NCBI RefSeq assembly: GCF_032823475.1
Contig: NZ_CP127915.1
Coordinates: 2,976,001-3,040,000, forward strand
DNA from: Acinetobacter sp. SAAs474
GTDB taxonomy: Bacteria > Pseudomonadota > Gammaproteobacteria > Pseudomonadales > Moraxellaceae
DNA: 64,000 nucleotides
Reading direction: 5' to 3'
Shown: positions 18,761 through 28,476 of the stretch, piece by piece
How the letters are laid out: every line of letters starts with the position of its first letter
Position numbering within the stretch: the first letter of the stretch is position 1
Translations under genes and position numbers: made by a program
Notes under the pieces: model-generated
The model's database searches: none
Told to the model about the DNA's origin: nothing
The model's input: the letters and a program-made list of their open reading frames with translations, nothing else

Positions 18761-18777
18761 AGCACTACTTTAGTGCA
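18761..18777. promoter_or_regulatory. NtrC-like enhancer site upstream of glnA
   Basis: AGCACTACTTTAGTGCA contains the dyad GCAC-N7-GTGC typical of NtrC sites. It stands about 160 bp upstream of the sigma-54 promoter, a normal enhancer distance. A further half-site ATGCACCA lies at about 18707-18714. Confidence 0.7.
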
Positions 18778-19061
18778 AATTTTAACAATCTATCGCTTAA
18801 AACTGATCATGACCAATCATAAATCCACATCATGAGTGCATCAGATCATAACATCTGTTTTACATTGACTTGTAATTACCGATTTAGAACCGATAAAGAA
18901 ATCAAAAACTATACGTAAAAATCTGCTAAAGTAGCGATTTAAAGATAACAACTTTTTATTTGGTTAAAAAAGTTGAATATTCTTCTAAGTGAGTAACATG
19001 GTGAGTAACTAATCCTACAACCTCTGTTATACATAAATTAAATCAAAAGGTTACGTTCAAA
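18778..19061. other. Promoter region of trpGDC
   Basis: The rest of the 524-bp glnA-trpG divergent region. A TTGACT box is at 18865-18870, but no well-spaced -10 partner was identified. No Trp-rich leader peptide was seen. Confidence 0.4.
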
Positions 19062-19646
19062 ATGCTTTTAATGATCGACAACTATGACTCTTTTACCTAT
19101 AACATCGTGCAATATTTTGGCGAATTAAATCAAGAAGTAAAAGTAGTCCGTAATGATGCCGTTTCTTTGGAAGATATTGAACGATGGCAACCGAAGTATT
19201 TGGTCATAGGTCCTGGCCCTTGTTCCCCCTCTGAAGCTGGTATTTCCATTCCAGCGATTCAACATTTTGCTGGAAAAATTCCATTACTGGGTGTCTGTTT
19301 AGGACATCAAAGTATTGGACAGGCTTTTGGTGGCAATATTATTCGCGCCAAAAAAGTCATGCATGGCCGTTTATCCGACATGTATCACAGCAATAAGGGA
19401 ATTTTCAGTGATCTACCTTCTCCATTTTCAGCAACACGCTATCATTCACTGGTGATTGATCAAGCAACCTTGCCTGAATGTTTAGAAGTCACCTGTTGGA
19501 CCAATGAAATAGATGGCAGCATCGAAGAGATCATGGGCGTTAAACATAAGACACTCGCTGTTGAAGGCGTGCAGTTTCATCCCGAATCAATTCTTAGTCA
19601 ACATGGTCATCAAATTTTCCAAAACTTCCTCAAAATTTATGCATAA
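19062..19646 (+). CDS. trpG: Anthranilate synthase component II (glutamine amidotransferase)
   Basis: The 194-residue class I glutamine amidotransferase subunit that supplies ammonia to anthranilate synthase component I. Catalytic Cys79 lies in [10 protein letters not shown], and the His-Glu pair is in VQFHPES (about 171-177). In Acinetobacter-type genomes this subunit can also serve 4-aminobenzoate synthesis, so a dual role is possible (established for the genus, not shown here). It begins a three-gene operon with trpD (17-bp gap) and trpC (20-bp gap); trpE is not in the window. Confidence 0.95.
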   Translation: MLLMIDNYDSFTYNIVQYFGELNQEVKVVRNDAVSLEDIERWQPKYLVIGPGPCSPSEAGISIPAIQHFAGKIPLLGVCLGHQSIGQAFGGNIIRAKKVMHGRLSDMYHSNKGIFSDLPSPFSATRYHSLVIDQATLPECLEVTCWTNEIDGSIEEIMGVKHKTLAVEGVQFHPESILSQHGHQIFQNFLKIYA

Positions 19647-19663
19647 CGAGTAAAAGTGCAATC

Positions 19664-20710
19664 ATGAATATTCAACAAGCGTTAAATCATATTACAAAAA
19701 ACATCCATCTGACCCAGTCACAAATGGAAGACGTTATGCGTAGCATTATGTCAGGTGAAGCCACTGATGCACAAATTGGTGCACTGATGATGGGCTTACG
19801 TTTAAAGGGTGAAAGTATTGATGAAATCACCGCCGCTGCACGTGTGATGCGCGAGTTAGCCATTAAAATTGATGTTAGCGATCTACCCTATTTAGTTGAT
19901 GTAGTTGGTACTGGTGGCGATGGGCAAAATTTATTCAATATTTCAACAGCTTCAGCATTTGTCATTGCTGCTGCCGGCGCTACCATCGCCAAACATGGTG
20001 GCCGTGGTGTATCCGGAAAATCAGGTTCTTCAGACTTACTTGAACAAGCAGATATTAGCTTGGAACTCAATATGCAACAAACGGAACGCTGTATTCGAGA
20101 ATTAGGAATTGGTTTTTTGTTTGCACCCAATCATCATAAAGCCATGAAATATGCTGCCGGTCCTCGCAAAGAACTCGGCATACGCACCTTATTTAATCTG
20201 CTAGGGCCATTAACCAATCCCGCTGGCGTTAAACGCTTTGTCATTGGAGTATTTTCGAGCGAACTATGCCGCCCAATGGCAGAAGTACTCAAACAGCTTG
20301 GTGCTGAACATGTCATGGTGATTCACTCAAAAGATGGCTTAGATGAGGTCAGCCTCGCCTCTTCAACCTATGTAGCAGAACTCAAAGATGGACAAATTAC
20401 AGAATGGATGATTACACCAGAAGATGTTGGAATTAACTCACAAACATTGACTGGCCTCACCATTAACAGCGCGAGTGAAAGTTTAGCGCTGATCAAAGAT
20501 GCTCTAGGTAAACATAAATCTGAAAAAGGTGAAAAAGCAGCTCATATTATTGCGTTAAATGCAGGTGCTGGTCTTTATGTTTCAGGCTTAAGCTCTTCTT
20601 ATCAACAAGGTGTTGCCCTTGCGCATGATATTATTTATGGAGGGCAAGCGCTGGAAAAAATGGGAATTCTATCTGAATTTAGTAAAACATTAAAAGCCTA
20701 TGAAGCTTAA
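19664..20710 (+). CDS. trpD: Anthranilate phosphoribosyltransferase
   Basis: A 348-residue enzyme that transfers the phosphoribosyl group from PRPP to anthranilate, the second committed step of tryptophan synthesis. The glycine-rich PRPP motif GTGGDG is at 82-87. [15 protein letters not shown] (about 110-124), the magnesium-binding DEVS (about 226-229) and [11 protein letters not shown] are all present. It has the full length of a free TrpD without fused TrpG. It lies between trpG and trpC, co-directional. Confidence 0.96.
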   Translation: MNIQQALNHITKNIHLTQSQMEDVMRSIMSGEATDAQIGALMMGLRLKGESIDEITAAARVMRELAIKIDVSDLPYLVDVVGTGGDGQNLFNISTASAFVIAAAGATIAKHGGRGVSGKSGSSDLLEQADISLELNMQQTERCIRELGIGFLFAPNHHKAMKYAAGPRKELGIRTLFNLLGPLTNPAGVKRFVIGVFSSELCRPMAEVLKQLGAEHVMVIHSKDGLDEVSLASSTYVAELKDGQITEWMITPEDVGINSQTLTGLTINSASESLALIKDALGKHKSEKGEKAAHIIALNAGAGLYVSGLSSSYQQGVALAHDIIYGGQALEKMGILSEFSKTLKAYEA

Positions 20711-20730
20711 GGAAAATAGGAATAACCCAC

Positions 20731-21537
20731 ATGACCGATATTAGAAATACGATTTTAGGTAAAATTGTCGATCGTAAAAAAGAAGAATTTCAGCAACGCT
20801 TAAAACAGCGTCACTATAAAGATTTAGAAGCATTGGCACAGGAAGCAACACCTGTACGTGGTTTTGCTCAAGCACTCACCATGAAAAAACCTGCAGTTAT
20901 TGCTGAAATTAAAAAAGCTTCTCCTTCCAAAGGAATTATTCGCCCACATTTTAATCCTGCTGAAATTGCTCAACAATATGAACAAGCAGGTGCTGCATGT
21001 TTATCTGTATTGACTGATATTGACTTCTTTCAGGGTGCAGATGAAAACATTCAAATTGCACGTCAACACTGCCAGCTTCCTGCTTTACGTAAAGACTTTT
21101 TAATTGATCCTTATGGTGTCATTGAAGCACGCGCATTACATGCGGACTGTATCCTACTGATTGTGGCCTGTCTCTCTGATCAACAGTTAGAGGAAATGTC
21201 AAAAACAGCATTTGAACATCAACTGGATGTATTAGTTGAAGTTCATGATGAAGATGAACTTGAACGTGCCTTAAAACTCTCAGAGCGTTGCTTATTGGGC
21301 GTGAATAATCGCAACTTAAAAACTTTTGATGTCGATTTAAATACCTCATTACGTCTAAAAGCACAAATTGATCCAAGTCGACTGCTGATTACTGAAAGCG
21401 GTATTGCCACACCAACAGATGTTGAAATAATGCAACAAAATGATATTCATGCATTTTTAGTTGGCGAAAGCTTTATGAAGCAGCCTAGACCGGATCATGC
21501 TTTTAGTGCGCTATTTGGTCAACCACAAACACTATAA
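20731..21537 (+). CDS. trpC: Indole-3-glycerol-phosphate synthase
   Basis: A 268-residue TIM-barrel enzyme that closes the indole ring (CdRP to indole-3-glycerol phosphate). Key catalytic motifs: [14 protein letters not shown] (Lys near 57 and Ser-Pro-Ser-Lys), [49 protein letters not shown] and the phosphate-binding TESGI and FLVGESFM. It is not fused to TrpF. Last gene of trpGDC; a hairpin follows about 30 bp after its stop codon. Confidence 0.96.
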   Translation: MTDIRNTILGKIVDRKKEEFQQRLKQRHYKDLEALAQEATPVRGFAQALTMKKPAVIAEIKKASPSKGIIRPHFNPAEIAQQYEQAGAACLSVLTDIDFFQGADENIQIARQHCQLPALRKDFLIDPYGVIEARALHADCILLIVACLSDQQLEEMSKTAFEHQLDVLVEVHDEDELERALKLSERCLLGVNNRNLKTFDVDLNTSLRLKAQIDPSRLLITESGIATPTDVEIMQQNDIHAFLVGESFMKQPRPDHAFSALFGQPQTL

Positions 21538-21566
21538 GCATCTGTCTACCTATCTAGTCAAAAGTT

Positions 21567-21592
21567 AAGCTCAATCGGTCACGATTGAGCTT
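21567..21592 (+). terminator. Hairpin after trpC
   Basis: An 11-bp perfect stem AAGCTCAATCG/CGATTGAGCTT with a GTCA loop, about 30 bp past trpC. A T run is missing, so it may be a weak terminator or an mRNA-stabilising end. Confidence 0.5.
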
Positions 21593-21782
21593 GACCCAAA
21601 TTAAAATCATGCATACTAAGATAAAATCATAAAACTACAACTACATAATAAACAGCACCAATCAGCATGATTATGCTGCATATAGCTCAATTTCATTCTG
21701 GATCAATTCAATATAGTTCAAATTATCTCTATTTCAGACTATAATCATGGTCCATTTTTATACTTGCTTATTGTTGTCACTT

Positions 21783-22472
21783 ATGAGTAAACATGATTCT
21801 TCGCTTTCAAAAGACCAATTCAAGTTATTGAAGGCGTTTAAAAAGCAAATCACCCAACCTCATTCGTCTACAGCGATAGCCTCTGCTGAGCCGAGTAAAG
21901 CAACAGCTGTTGCTGATGCAGAAGATGATCAGGCTTTATTTCAACGACATATGCAAGGTGTGGAAAAAATCCCCCATGCAAATACAGCAAAAATTAAAAA
22001 AAATATCGTTCAAAAACCCAATGCCCAAGTCTTAGCAAAACGTGCTGCAGCTATGGGCCCAATGGAAATAGATCAGACAGAATTATCAGATACTCAAGCC
22101 ATGCTAAATCCCGTTGCGAGCCAAGCCACATTAAGTTATCGTATCGGCACCTTACAACATAAAGTTTTTGAAGATTTAAAAGCTGGCAATTTACGCTGGT
22201 TTGAAGCTGTTGATTTACATGGCTGCACTGTAGAAGAAGCGCGTATTGCCGTGTTACAAATTATTCAAATGGCTAAAGATGAAAATCAAAATGTGATTAA
22301 AATCGTGCATGGTAAAGGTCCTGAAGCGATTTTAAAAACCTATGTCAATGGATGGTTACGTCAACATCGTGATGTTTTAGCATTCGTCAGTGCGCCTGAA
22401 AAACAAGGGGGTACAGGTGCTGTACTGGTCTTGCTTAAGCGAGCAGAAAAAAATCCCAAGTTTAAACAGTAA
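21783..22472 (+). CDS. Smr-domain protein (YdaL-like)
   Basis: A 229-residue protein with a low-complexity, charged N-terminal half and a C-terminal Smr domain (about 140-225). The domain shows the hallmark DLHG (144-147) and HGKG (176-179) motifs and GGTGAVLVLLKR. Smr domains are small nucleases acting on RNA or on branched/nicked DNA. I chose the ATG at 21783 (MSKHDSSLSK); the frame is open to an ATG at 21747 and neither has a strong ribosome binding site. The last 426 bp of the gene are part of an exact 584-bp tandem duplication, but this copy is complete. Confidence 0.85.
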   Translation: MSKHDSSLSKDQFKLLKAFKKQITQPHSSTAIASAEPSKATAVADAEDDQALFQRHMQGVEKIPHANTAKIKKNIVQKPNAQVLAKRAAAMGPMEIDQTELSDTQAMLNPVASQATLSYRIGTLQHKVFEDLKAGNLRWFEAVDLHGCTVEEARIAVLQIIQMAKDENQNVIKIVHGKGPEAILKTYVNGWLRQHRDVLAFVSAPEKQGGTGAVLVLLKRAEKNPKFKQ

Positions 22473-22630
22473 TCGTATTATTTTCTAAAAGACGCCATTC
22501 TGGTAGTTTTCTGCTACAATGCCGTCCTTGTTCAATCTCAGTGTACAGTGAACACGCCTTATGTCTATGCAGCAATCCTATGCAAATATCCTCACTTCCG
22601 TTGGCGAAGATCTGAATCGTCCTGGTCTTA
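22047..22630 (+). repeat. 584-bp tandem duplication, copy 1
   Basis: The unit starts inside the Smr gene and ends 70 bp into a folE reading frame. It is repeated head-to-tail at 22631-23214 with no difference that I could see. The novel junction at 22630/22631 joins folE sequence GGTCTTA to Smr sequence GCAGCTATGG. Confidence 0.95.
22561..22630 (+). pseudogene. Truncated 5' fragment of folE (duplication scar)
   Basis: The first 70 bp of folE, starting ATGTCTATGCAGCAATCC, are present here. They are broken after codon 23 (RPGL) by the duplication junction and then read out of frame through Smr sequence to a stop at 22746. The chimeric 61-codon frame is not expected to be functional. The upstream promoter-like TACAAT (22515-22520) is duplicated as well. 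Confidence 0.9.
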
Positions 22631-23056
22631 GCAGCTATGGGCCCAATGGAAATAGATCAGACAGAATTATCAGATACTCAAGCCATGCTAAATCCCGTTG
22701 CGAGCCAAGCCACATTAAGTTATCGTATCGGCACCTTACAACATAAAGTTTTTGAAGATTTAAAAGCTGGCAATTTACGCTGGTTTGAAGCTGTTGATTT
22801 ACATGGCTGCACTGTAGAAGAAGCGCGTATTGCCGTGTTACAAATTATTCAAATGGCTAAAGATGAAAATCAAAATGTGATTAAAATCGTGCATGGTAAA
22901 GGTCCTGAAGCGATTTTAAAAACCTATGTCAATGGATGGTTACGTCAACATCGTGATGTTTTAGCATTCGTCAGTGCGCCTGAAAAACAAGGGGGTACAG
23001 GTGCTGTACTGGTCTTGCTTAAGCGAGCAGAAAAAAATCCCAAGTTTAAACAGTAA
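22631..23056 (+). pseudogene. Second, 5'-truncated Smr-domain copy
   Basis: This is the C-terminal part of the Smr gene, identical to the complete copy upstream. An in-frame ATG at 22637 (MGPMEIDQTE) would allow a 139-residue product that retains the whole Smr domain with DLHG and HGKG but lacks the N-terminal half. It could therefore still be active if translated from the folE-type promoter and leader now in front of it. By origin it is a duplication remnant. Confidence 0.8.
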
Positions 23057-23214
23057 TCGTATTATTTTCTAAAAGACGCCATTCTGGTAGTTTTCTGCTA
23101 CAATGCCGTCCTTGTTCAATCTCAGTGTACAGTGAACACGCCTTATGTCTATGCAGCAATCCTATGCAAATATCCTCACTTCCGTTGGCGAAGATCTGAA
23201 TCGTCCTGGTCTTA
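22631..23214 (+). repeat. 584-bp tandem duplication, copy 2
   Basis: Second copy of the unit at 22047-22630. It restores an intact folE because the sequence continues normally past 23214 (GGTCTTAAAGATACG). Confidence 0.95.
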
Positions 23215-23699
23215 AAGATACGCCTATGCGTGCTGCGAAAGCTTTTTCATATTTAACCTCTGGCTATACGCAATCCCTGACAGAAGTGACCAATAATGCG
23301 GTTTTCCCTTCCGATAATCGTGAAATGGTTTTAGTTAAAAATATTGAGTTTTACTCTCTTTGTGAACATCATTTATTGCCTTTCCATGGCCGTGTACACA
23401 TTGCTTATTTACCTGAAGGACAAGTACTTGGACTGTCTAAATTCGCACGTATTACAGAAATGTTTGCACGTCGCTTACAAATTCAGGAAAACTTAACCCA
23501 ACAGATTGCCGAAGCCGTTGCAGAAGTCACTGGCGCACGTGGTGTTGCAGTCATGATTGATTCCGCACATATGTGTATGATGATGCGTGGTGTGAGTAAA
23601 CAAGAGTCTACCACCCGTACCGTATCTTTTATTGGTGATTTTAAGACCCATAAAGAAGAACGTCGTGAATTTTTAGCAGCCGTACCAGAACATTACTAA
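23145..23699 (+). CDS. folE: GTP cyclohydrolase I
   Basis: A 184-residue FolE, which converts GTP to dihydroneopterin triphosphate at the start of folate synthesis. The zinc site is formed by C73 and H76 in [10 protein letters not shown] and C144 in [28 protein letters not shown] and STTRTVSF also match the family. This is the only complete copy; a 70-bp 5' fragment precedes the tandem duplication. The promoter-like TACAAT at 23099-23104 is 41 bp upstream. Confidence 0.95.
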   Translation: MSMQQSYANILTSVGEDLNRPGLKDTPMRAAKAFSYLTSGYTQSLTEVTNNAVFPSDNREMVLVKNIEFYSLCEHHLLPFHGRVHIAYLPEGQVLGLSKFARITEMFARRLQIQENLTQQIAEAVAEVTGARGVAVMIDSAHMCMMMRGVSKQESTTRTVSFIGDFKTHKEERREFLAAVPEHY

Positions 23700-23703
23700 A
23701 CCA

Positions 23704-23771
23704 CTGCTCACTGGTGTTTACACATCTGATGTGAGCAGATTTCAATATGCTTAACACGCTCTGTGTTAAGC
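23704..23771. terminator. Two hairpins between convergent folE and DUF817 genes
   Basis: CTGCTCAC/GTGAGCAG (23704-23738) and GCTTAACAC/GTGTTAAGC (23749-23771). The second overlaps the stop codon of the DUF817 gene. Neither has a strong T run, so terminator activity is only likely. Confidence 0.45.
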
Positions 23772-24569
23772 ATCATTGAGTTTCCAAAATCCATTTGGCT
23801 TACGCTGTCCCAATATTGCCAATACCAAAACCAAACTCAGTAACAACAATAAATACCATGATCCTAACTTACCCCATCCCACCATATGCCATGCATCCAC
23901 CTGACTCGGATACAACCAAATCTTGTTAAAAGTACTAATATTTTCTGCAATCCAAATAATAAATGCCAAAATAAACAGTACTGGCAACATGGGTAGTTTC
24001 AGTTGAGTATGCTTTAACTTAAATGTGATCTTGGTGTTCCAAAAAATGACAATACTCCAAATAAATAAAAAATTACGTATATCTGGAATAAAAAATTTTG
24101 ACATAAAGTTAATATAAGAACAGCATGCCAATGCCATCATATTGGCAAAACTAGGTAGATATTGAATCGATACATGATAAAGACGTAATGTCCGTGCTAA
24201 AAAACTTCCCACCGCAGAATACATAAATCCGGCAAATAAAGGCACAGTATAAATTTTAAAAATGGCAGGCTGTGGATAATGCCAAGAACCAATAGCAGGA
24301 CTGGTTAGAAAAATTTCCATAACCATTGCCATCACATGAAATAGGGCAATGACTTTGGCTTCAGCCCAAGATTCTAACTTGCTATACAATAAACATGCTT
24401 GAATAATCAGTGCATAAAACAATAAATAATCATAGCGGAAGAAACCATAATACAGATGATCTCCCATAGGAGATGTCAATATAAATGCCGCCAAGAGCAA
24501 TATTCCAAATAAGGCAGCCGAAACTGCCTTATATGAAAACTCAAATAAAGATGAGAAAAATACCGACAT
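23766..24569 (-). CDS. DUF817-family membrane protein
   Basis: A 267-residue integral membrane protein with about eight hydrophobic segments. Family landmarks of DUF817 are visible: ESWAEAKVIALFHVMAMVMEIF, SPAIGSWHYPQPAIFKIYTVPLFAGFMY (split around 95-120), RNFLFIWSIVIFWNT and WHMVGWGKLGSWYLLLLLSLVLV. The function of the family is unknown. It starts 9 bp after the hemE stop codon, so it is co-transcribed with heme synthesis, a link that may or may not be meaningful. Confidence 0.82.
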   Translation of the reverse strand: MSVFFSSLFEFSYKAVSAALFGILLLAAFILTSPMGDHLYYGFFRYDYLLFYALIIQACLLYSKLESWAEAKVIALFHVMAMVMEIFLTSPAIGSWHYPQPAIFKIYTVPLFAGFMYSAVGSFLARTLRLYHVSIQYLPSFANMMALACCSYINFMSKFFIPDIRNFLFIWSIVIFWNTKITFKLKHTQLKLPMLPVLFILAFIIWIAENISTFNKIWLYPSQVDAWHMVGWGKLGSWYLLLLLSLVLVLAILGQRKPNGFWKLNDA

Positions 24570-24578
24570 ATAGCAACC

Positions 24579-25649
24579 TTAAAGATATTTGGCACTATAT
24601 TCATGAACAGTATCAATAAAGATTTTTGGCTTCTCTGGATCGACCCACTGTGTAATTCCATGTCCTAGATTAGCAATATAACCTGTTTTTTCGCCTTGAG
24701 CATATGCATCATCCAACATGGCGGTGGTCGCTGTAATAATACGCTCAGACGAACCATATAAAGTTGCAGGATCTAAATTACCTTGCAAAGCTGTACGCCC
24801 ATCAACAGTTTGACGAGCAATATTTAATGGTGTCGTCCAATCCAATCCTAAAGCATCCGCACCAGTTGCCACCATCGCATCCAACCATTGGCCCCCACCT
24901 TTAGTAAACAAAATAACAGGGATTTTGCGACCTTCTTTTTCACGCTGCAAACCAGCAACAATTTTTTGCATGTAGTGTAAAGAAAACTCAAGATATTCGC
25001 GATGTGCCAACGCACCGCCCCAACTATCAAAAATCTGTACGGCTTGTGCACCTGCGTCAATCTGTGCATTTAAATAATCAATCACGGCATCTGCTAAACG
25101 TGCCAATAAAGCATGTAAAACTTCTGGCTGTGCATACATCATTTGCTTGGTAAAACGAAAATCTTTACTGGAGCCCCCTTCAATCATATAGGTTGCCAAG
25201 GTCCAAGGACTACCAGAAAAACCAATCAGAGGGACTTGCCCTGCCAGTGCTGAACGAATGGTACTCACGGCATTCATCACATAAGCCAAATCAGATTTGG
25301 CATTAAACTGAGGCAAATTGGCAACATCCGCCTCGCTACGAATGGTTTTATGAAATTTAGGACCTTCGCCTGCTTCAAAATATAATCCCAACCCCAAAGC
25401 ATCAGGAACAGTTAAAATATCTGAAAATAAAATTGCGGCATCTAAATCATAACGGCGTAAAGGCTGTAGCGTCACTTCACAAGCAAAATCAGTATTTTTA
25501 CATAATGATAAAAAATCACCTGCTTGAGCACGTGTCTCTCGATATTCTGGTAAATAACGGCCTGCTTGTCGCATCATCCATACTGGCGTAGTGTCTACAG
25601 GTTCGCGCAACAAAGCACGTAGAAAACGATCATTTTTTAAGGTCGTCAT
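24579..25649 (-). CDS. hemE: Uroporphyrinogen decarboxylase
   Basis: A 356-residue HemE, which removes four carboxyl groups from uroporphyrinogen III to give coproporphyrinogen III in heme synthesis. The N-terminal signature [19 protein letters not shown] is at about 20-38, [16 protein letters not shown] follows near 75-90, and [17 protein letters not shown] lies near 140-160; all are standard. DUF817 follows after 9 bp. The upstream 540 bp have no other gene. Confidence 0.96.
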   Translation of the reverse strand: MTTLKNDRFLRALLREPVDTTPVWMMRQAGRYLPEYRETRAQAGDFLSLCKNTDFACEVTLQPLRRYDLDAAILFSDILTVPDALGLGLYFEAGEGPKFHKTIRSEADVANLPQFNAKSDLAYVMNAVSTIRSALAGQVPLIGFSGSPWTLATYMIEGGSSKDFRFTKQMMYAQPEVLHALLARLADAVIDYLNAQIDAGAQAVQIFDSWGGALAHREYLEFSLHYMQKIVAGLQREKEGRKIPVILFTKGGGQWLDAMVATGADALGLDWTTPLNIARQTVDGRTALQGNLDPATLYGSSERIITATTAMLDDAYAQGEKTGYIANLGHGITQWVDPEKPKIFIDTVHEYSAKYL

Positions 25650-26193
25650 TTACCTATCCTAATGTTAATTTTAATCTTAAAAGCATCATAACAAAAAGCA
25701 ACGACTTTGAATAATCACATCAGAGGCTATTGATATTTCATCAATCGTTGACATGATCAGATCAAATAGAATCATCATCACTCAAAGCGATTATTTTATC
25801 AGCCATCATATAACATGGCTTCATCATGATTGCTGATCAATATACCCATTTATTGGTATCAAAATACTCGGCATACCCACTAATAATACAACCTTTTTAT
25901 AATTTATTTAGATGATATCAAATGAAAAATAACCGATATATTCAGGTTAATATGCTCTAAATCATGATCATGTGTTATTTCTTAATCGAAGAAAATTACT
26001 GTAACAACAATATGATTTAATAGTAATTTTATCTATTTTTAACCACCAATATTATTCATCTGTATGCACAGATTTTTTGTAGTGAAATCATAAAACTGAT
26101 TTTTATACAAACATTTACTGCAACTGTGATTTTTTTCTGTAATAATTATATGGTTTTTAAAATTTTAATGCATAATTCTTAAGGCTGAATTAC
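25650..26193. other. AT-rich intergenic region hemE / L,D-transpeptidase
   Basis: About 540 bp between divergent genes. Several ATCATGAT-type short dyads occur (around 25796-25830 and 25961-25972). No ORF or RNA gene was recognised. Confidence 0.5.
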
Positions 26194-27447
26194 ATGTTCG
26201 TTCGCACATTACTCGCAATGAGTTTAAGCTGCATTTTTGCAGGTACAGTATTTGCTGCACCTAATGCTGAACAACCTTTAAATCCTAAAAAAATGACTGA
26301 TATTGCTGTAGAAGATCCAATCGATCCTTTAGCAGTTGAAGCCTCAGCCACACAAAGTGCTTCAGAGGCAAAAATTACCTTACAAGAACAAAAGGATTTA
26401 GATCAGGCTTCCCGAACACTCGATCAATTACAAAGAAGTGAAGATAGCACTGCAGATAGCGGCATCGCTCCAGCAAGTGAAGCAAAAACAGAGAAAACTT
26501 CGACATCAACAAGCAACAGCAGCAACCCTGCCAGTACCAAAGCAACTTGGACTTTAGAAGGTCTCAATAATGCCCAGTGGTACGACAATATTGGTAAAGG
26601 TCAACTGCCTGTTTATGCTCGTGCACACGTCATGCTCAATAATGCTCATGCATCACCTGGTGCAATTGATGGTTCTAGTGGTCAAAATACCCTCAAGGCA
26701 ATTTCAGCATTTCAACAAATGAATGGTCTTGCACCGACAGGTATCTTAACTAAAGAAACATGGGATAAACTGATTGAAAAACAGGCAGCAAAGCCTGCAT
26801 TTGTGGAATACATCATTACTGATGCTGATTTAAAAGGGCCTTATGCCAAATCTATTCCACGTGACTATGCCTTACAAGCAAAAATGCCTGGACTATATTA
26901 TACCCGCGTGTCAGAAATGCTGGGGGAAAAATTCCATATGGATGAAGATTTTCTTAAAAAATTAAATCCAAATGCTAATTTTAATAAAGTGGGCGAAAAA
27001 ATTATTGTTACCAATGTCCGTAATAACTTGCCTGAAGACATTCATTTGATTGTGGCACATAAAGGTGCAAGACAACTGTATCTGTTTAACAGCAAAAATC
27101 AAATGATTGCATCATTCCCTGCAACGATTGGTAGTTCGGATACACCATCACCAACGGGTACCTATAAAGTTACAGGTGTTGCACCAAATCCTTGGTATAG
27201 TTATTCACCAAGCAACTTCGTACAAGGTAAAAACCTTAAACCACTGTCATTACCACCAGGTCCAAATGGTCCTGTAGGTAATATCTGGATTGGCTTAAGT
27301 AAAAGATCATTTGGTATCCATGGTACACCAAATCCATCTGCGATTTCAAAAACAGCTTCACACGGCTGTATTCGTTTAACCAACTGGGATGCCAATGATT
27401 TAGGCCGCAAAGTTAAATCGGGCGTGACTGTCAAATTTTTAGAATAA
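26194..27447 (+). CDS. Periplasmic L,D-transpeptidase (YkuD) with peptidoglycan-binding domain
   Basis: A 417-residue exported protein. It has a signal peptide (cleavage after TVFAA, about 22), then a Ser/Thr-rich linker (about 60-115). A PG_binding_1-type helical domain follows (about 145-195, SGQNTLKAISAFQQMNGL), and the YkuD catalytic domain occupies about 285-417. The catalytic motif is HGTPNPSAISKTASHGCIRL, with nucleophile Cys392 in SHGC. Such enzymes form 3-3 crosslinks or attach D-amino acids/lipoprotein to peptidoglycan in the periplasm. The domain order is that of LdtJ-like proteins in Acinetobacter, but I cannot name the ortholog securely. A strong terminator follows. Confidence 0.9.
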   Translation: MFVRTLLAMSLSCIFAGTVFAAPNAEQPLNPKKMTDIAVEDPIDPLAVEASATQSASEAKITLQEQKDLDQASRTLDQLQRSEDSTADSGIAPASEAKTEKTSTSTSNSSNPASTKATWTLEGLNNAQWYDNIGKGQLPVYARAHVMLNNAHASPGAIDGSSGQNTLKAISAFQQMNGLAPTGILTKETWDKLIEKQAAKPAFVEYIITDADLKGPYAKSIPRDYALQAKMPGLYYTRVSEMLGEKFHMDEDFLKKLNPNANFNKVGEKIIVTNVRNNLPEDIHLIVAHKGARQLYLFNSKNQMIASFPATIGSSDTPSPTGTYKVTGVAPNPWYSYSPSNFVQGKNLKPLSLPPGPNGPVGNIWIGLSKRSFGIHGTPNPSAISKTASHGCIRLTNWDANDLGRKVKSGVTVKFLE

Positions 27448-27535
27448 AGCATAGATTTTGAATCAATATCTGGATCACTTAATTATCAGTGCTGTTAGAA
27501 ATGATTGATCAAAATCGACCTTATTTACCAAACCG

Positions 27536-27564
27536 ATCAGCATGCACTCATCAGGCATGCTGAT
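27536..27564 (+). terminator. Intrinsic terminator of the L,D-transpeptidase gene
   Basis: A 10-bp stem ATCAGCATGC/GCATGCTGAT with a 9-nt loop and TTTT after it. Confidence 0.8.
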
Positions 27565-27692
27565 TTTTAATCCACATCCTCCAAATCAAATTGTTGCAAA
27601 AAAAGAACACAGCCTTGCCAAGCTGGCATGTATTGCACAACAATAAAACAATAAAATAGCAATCATGTTAAAACAACGATAGATATTCCATC

Positions 27693-28385
27693 ATGAACGC
27701 ATATTTACATCGTAATGAAGAACGTGGTCATGTCCAAATAGATTGGTTAGACTCAAAACACAGCTTTTCATTTGGTCAATGGTATAACCCTAAATACATG
27801 GGAGTAAGTGTATTACGTGTCATTAATGATGACACCATTGCTGCACATCGTGGCTTTGGCACTCATCCTCATGACAATATGGAGATTTTAACCTGTGTGC
27901 TTGAAGGTAGCCTGACCCACAAAGACAGTATGGGTAATGAAGGACAAATCAAAGCTGGTGAATGGCAATTAATGAGTGCAGGGACTGGTATTCAGCATAG
28001 TGAAATAAATCATGGTGATATACCTGTTCATCTGTTACAGATTTGGATTCATCCTGATGTTAAAAATGCTGAGCCTAGTTATCAACAAATCCAACTTGAT
28101 CCTCATCATCAACCCAATCAATGGCATGTGATTGCAGGTCCGAATGACAATGCAGCTATGCATATTCGCCAGCAAACGGAAGTCAAAACAGCTGTATTAC
28201 AGGATCATCAACACTTGGATGTAGCATCACAATTTGGTTTAAATTATATTCATGTAATCCGTGGTGTGATTGAAATAGGGGATTACATTATCCGTGCTGG
28301 CGATGCGCTGGTATTGAGTGACGTAACATCGATCTATGCATTAGAAGAAAGCCAATTGATCTGGTTTGATCTACCTGCACGATAA
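27693..28385 (+). CDS. Pirin-family protein (YhhW-like, possible quercetin 2,3-dioxygenase)
   Basis: A 230-residue bicupin of the pirin family. The metal ligands in the N-terminal cupin are visible: H58 and H60 in GFGTHPHDNMEI, and H102 and E104 in GTGIQHSEI. The bacterial YhhW branch shows quercetinase activity in vitro; the biological role is unclear. No signal peptide. Monocistronic; a hairpin lies between it and the convergent pnuC. Confidence 0.88.
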   Translation: MNAYLHRNEERGHVQIDWLDSKHSFSFGQWYNPKYMGVSVLRVINDDTIAAHRGFGTHPHDNMEILTCVLEGSLTHKDSMGNEGQIKAGEWQLMSAGTGIQHSEINHGDIPVHLLQIWIHPDVKNAEPSYQQIQLDPHHQPNQWHVIAGPNDNAAMHIRQQTEVKTAVLQDHQHLDVASQFGLNYIHVIRGVIEIGDYIIRAGDALVLSDVTSIYALEESQLIWFDLPAR

Positions 28386-28436
28386 CATGAATAAATCCTC
28401 TCTAAATTCATTGCTCTATCAAGCATAAAATTTTAA

Positions 28437-28467
28437 TGCAACATCAGTAATTCATTCTGATGTTGCA
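28437..28467. terminator. Terminator between convergent pirin and pnuC genes
   Basis: An 11-bp perfect stem TGCAACATCAG/CTGATGTTGCA with a 9-nt loop. The minus strand continues in a T-rich stretch. Confidence 0.75.
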
Positions 28468-28476
28468 GTATTCCAA

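Noticed and set aside
18778..19061. trp attenuator or leader peptide before trpG
   Set aside because: No short ORF with Trp codons and no competing hairpins were visible.
22561..22746. 61-codon chimeric ORF beginning like FolE
   Set aside because: It is folE sequence for 23 codons and then Smr sequence out of frame, created by the duplication junction. It is recorded as a pseudogene fragment.
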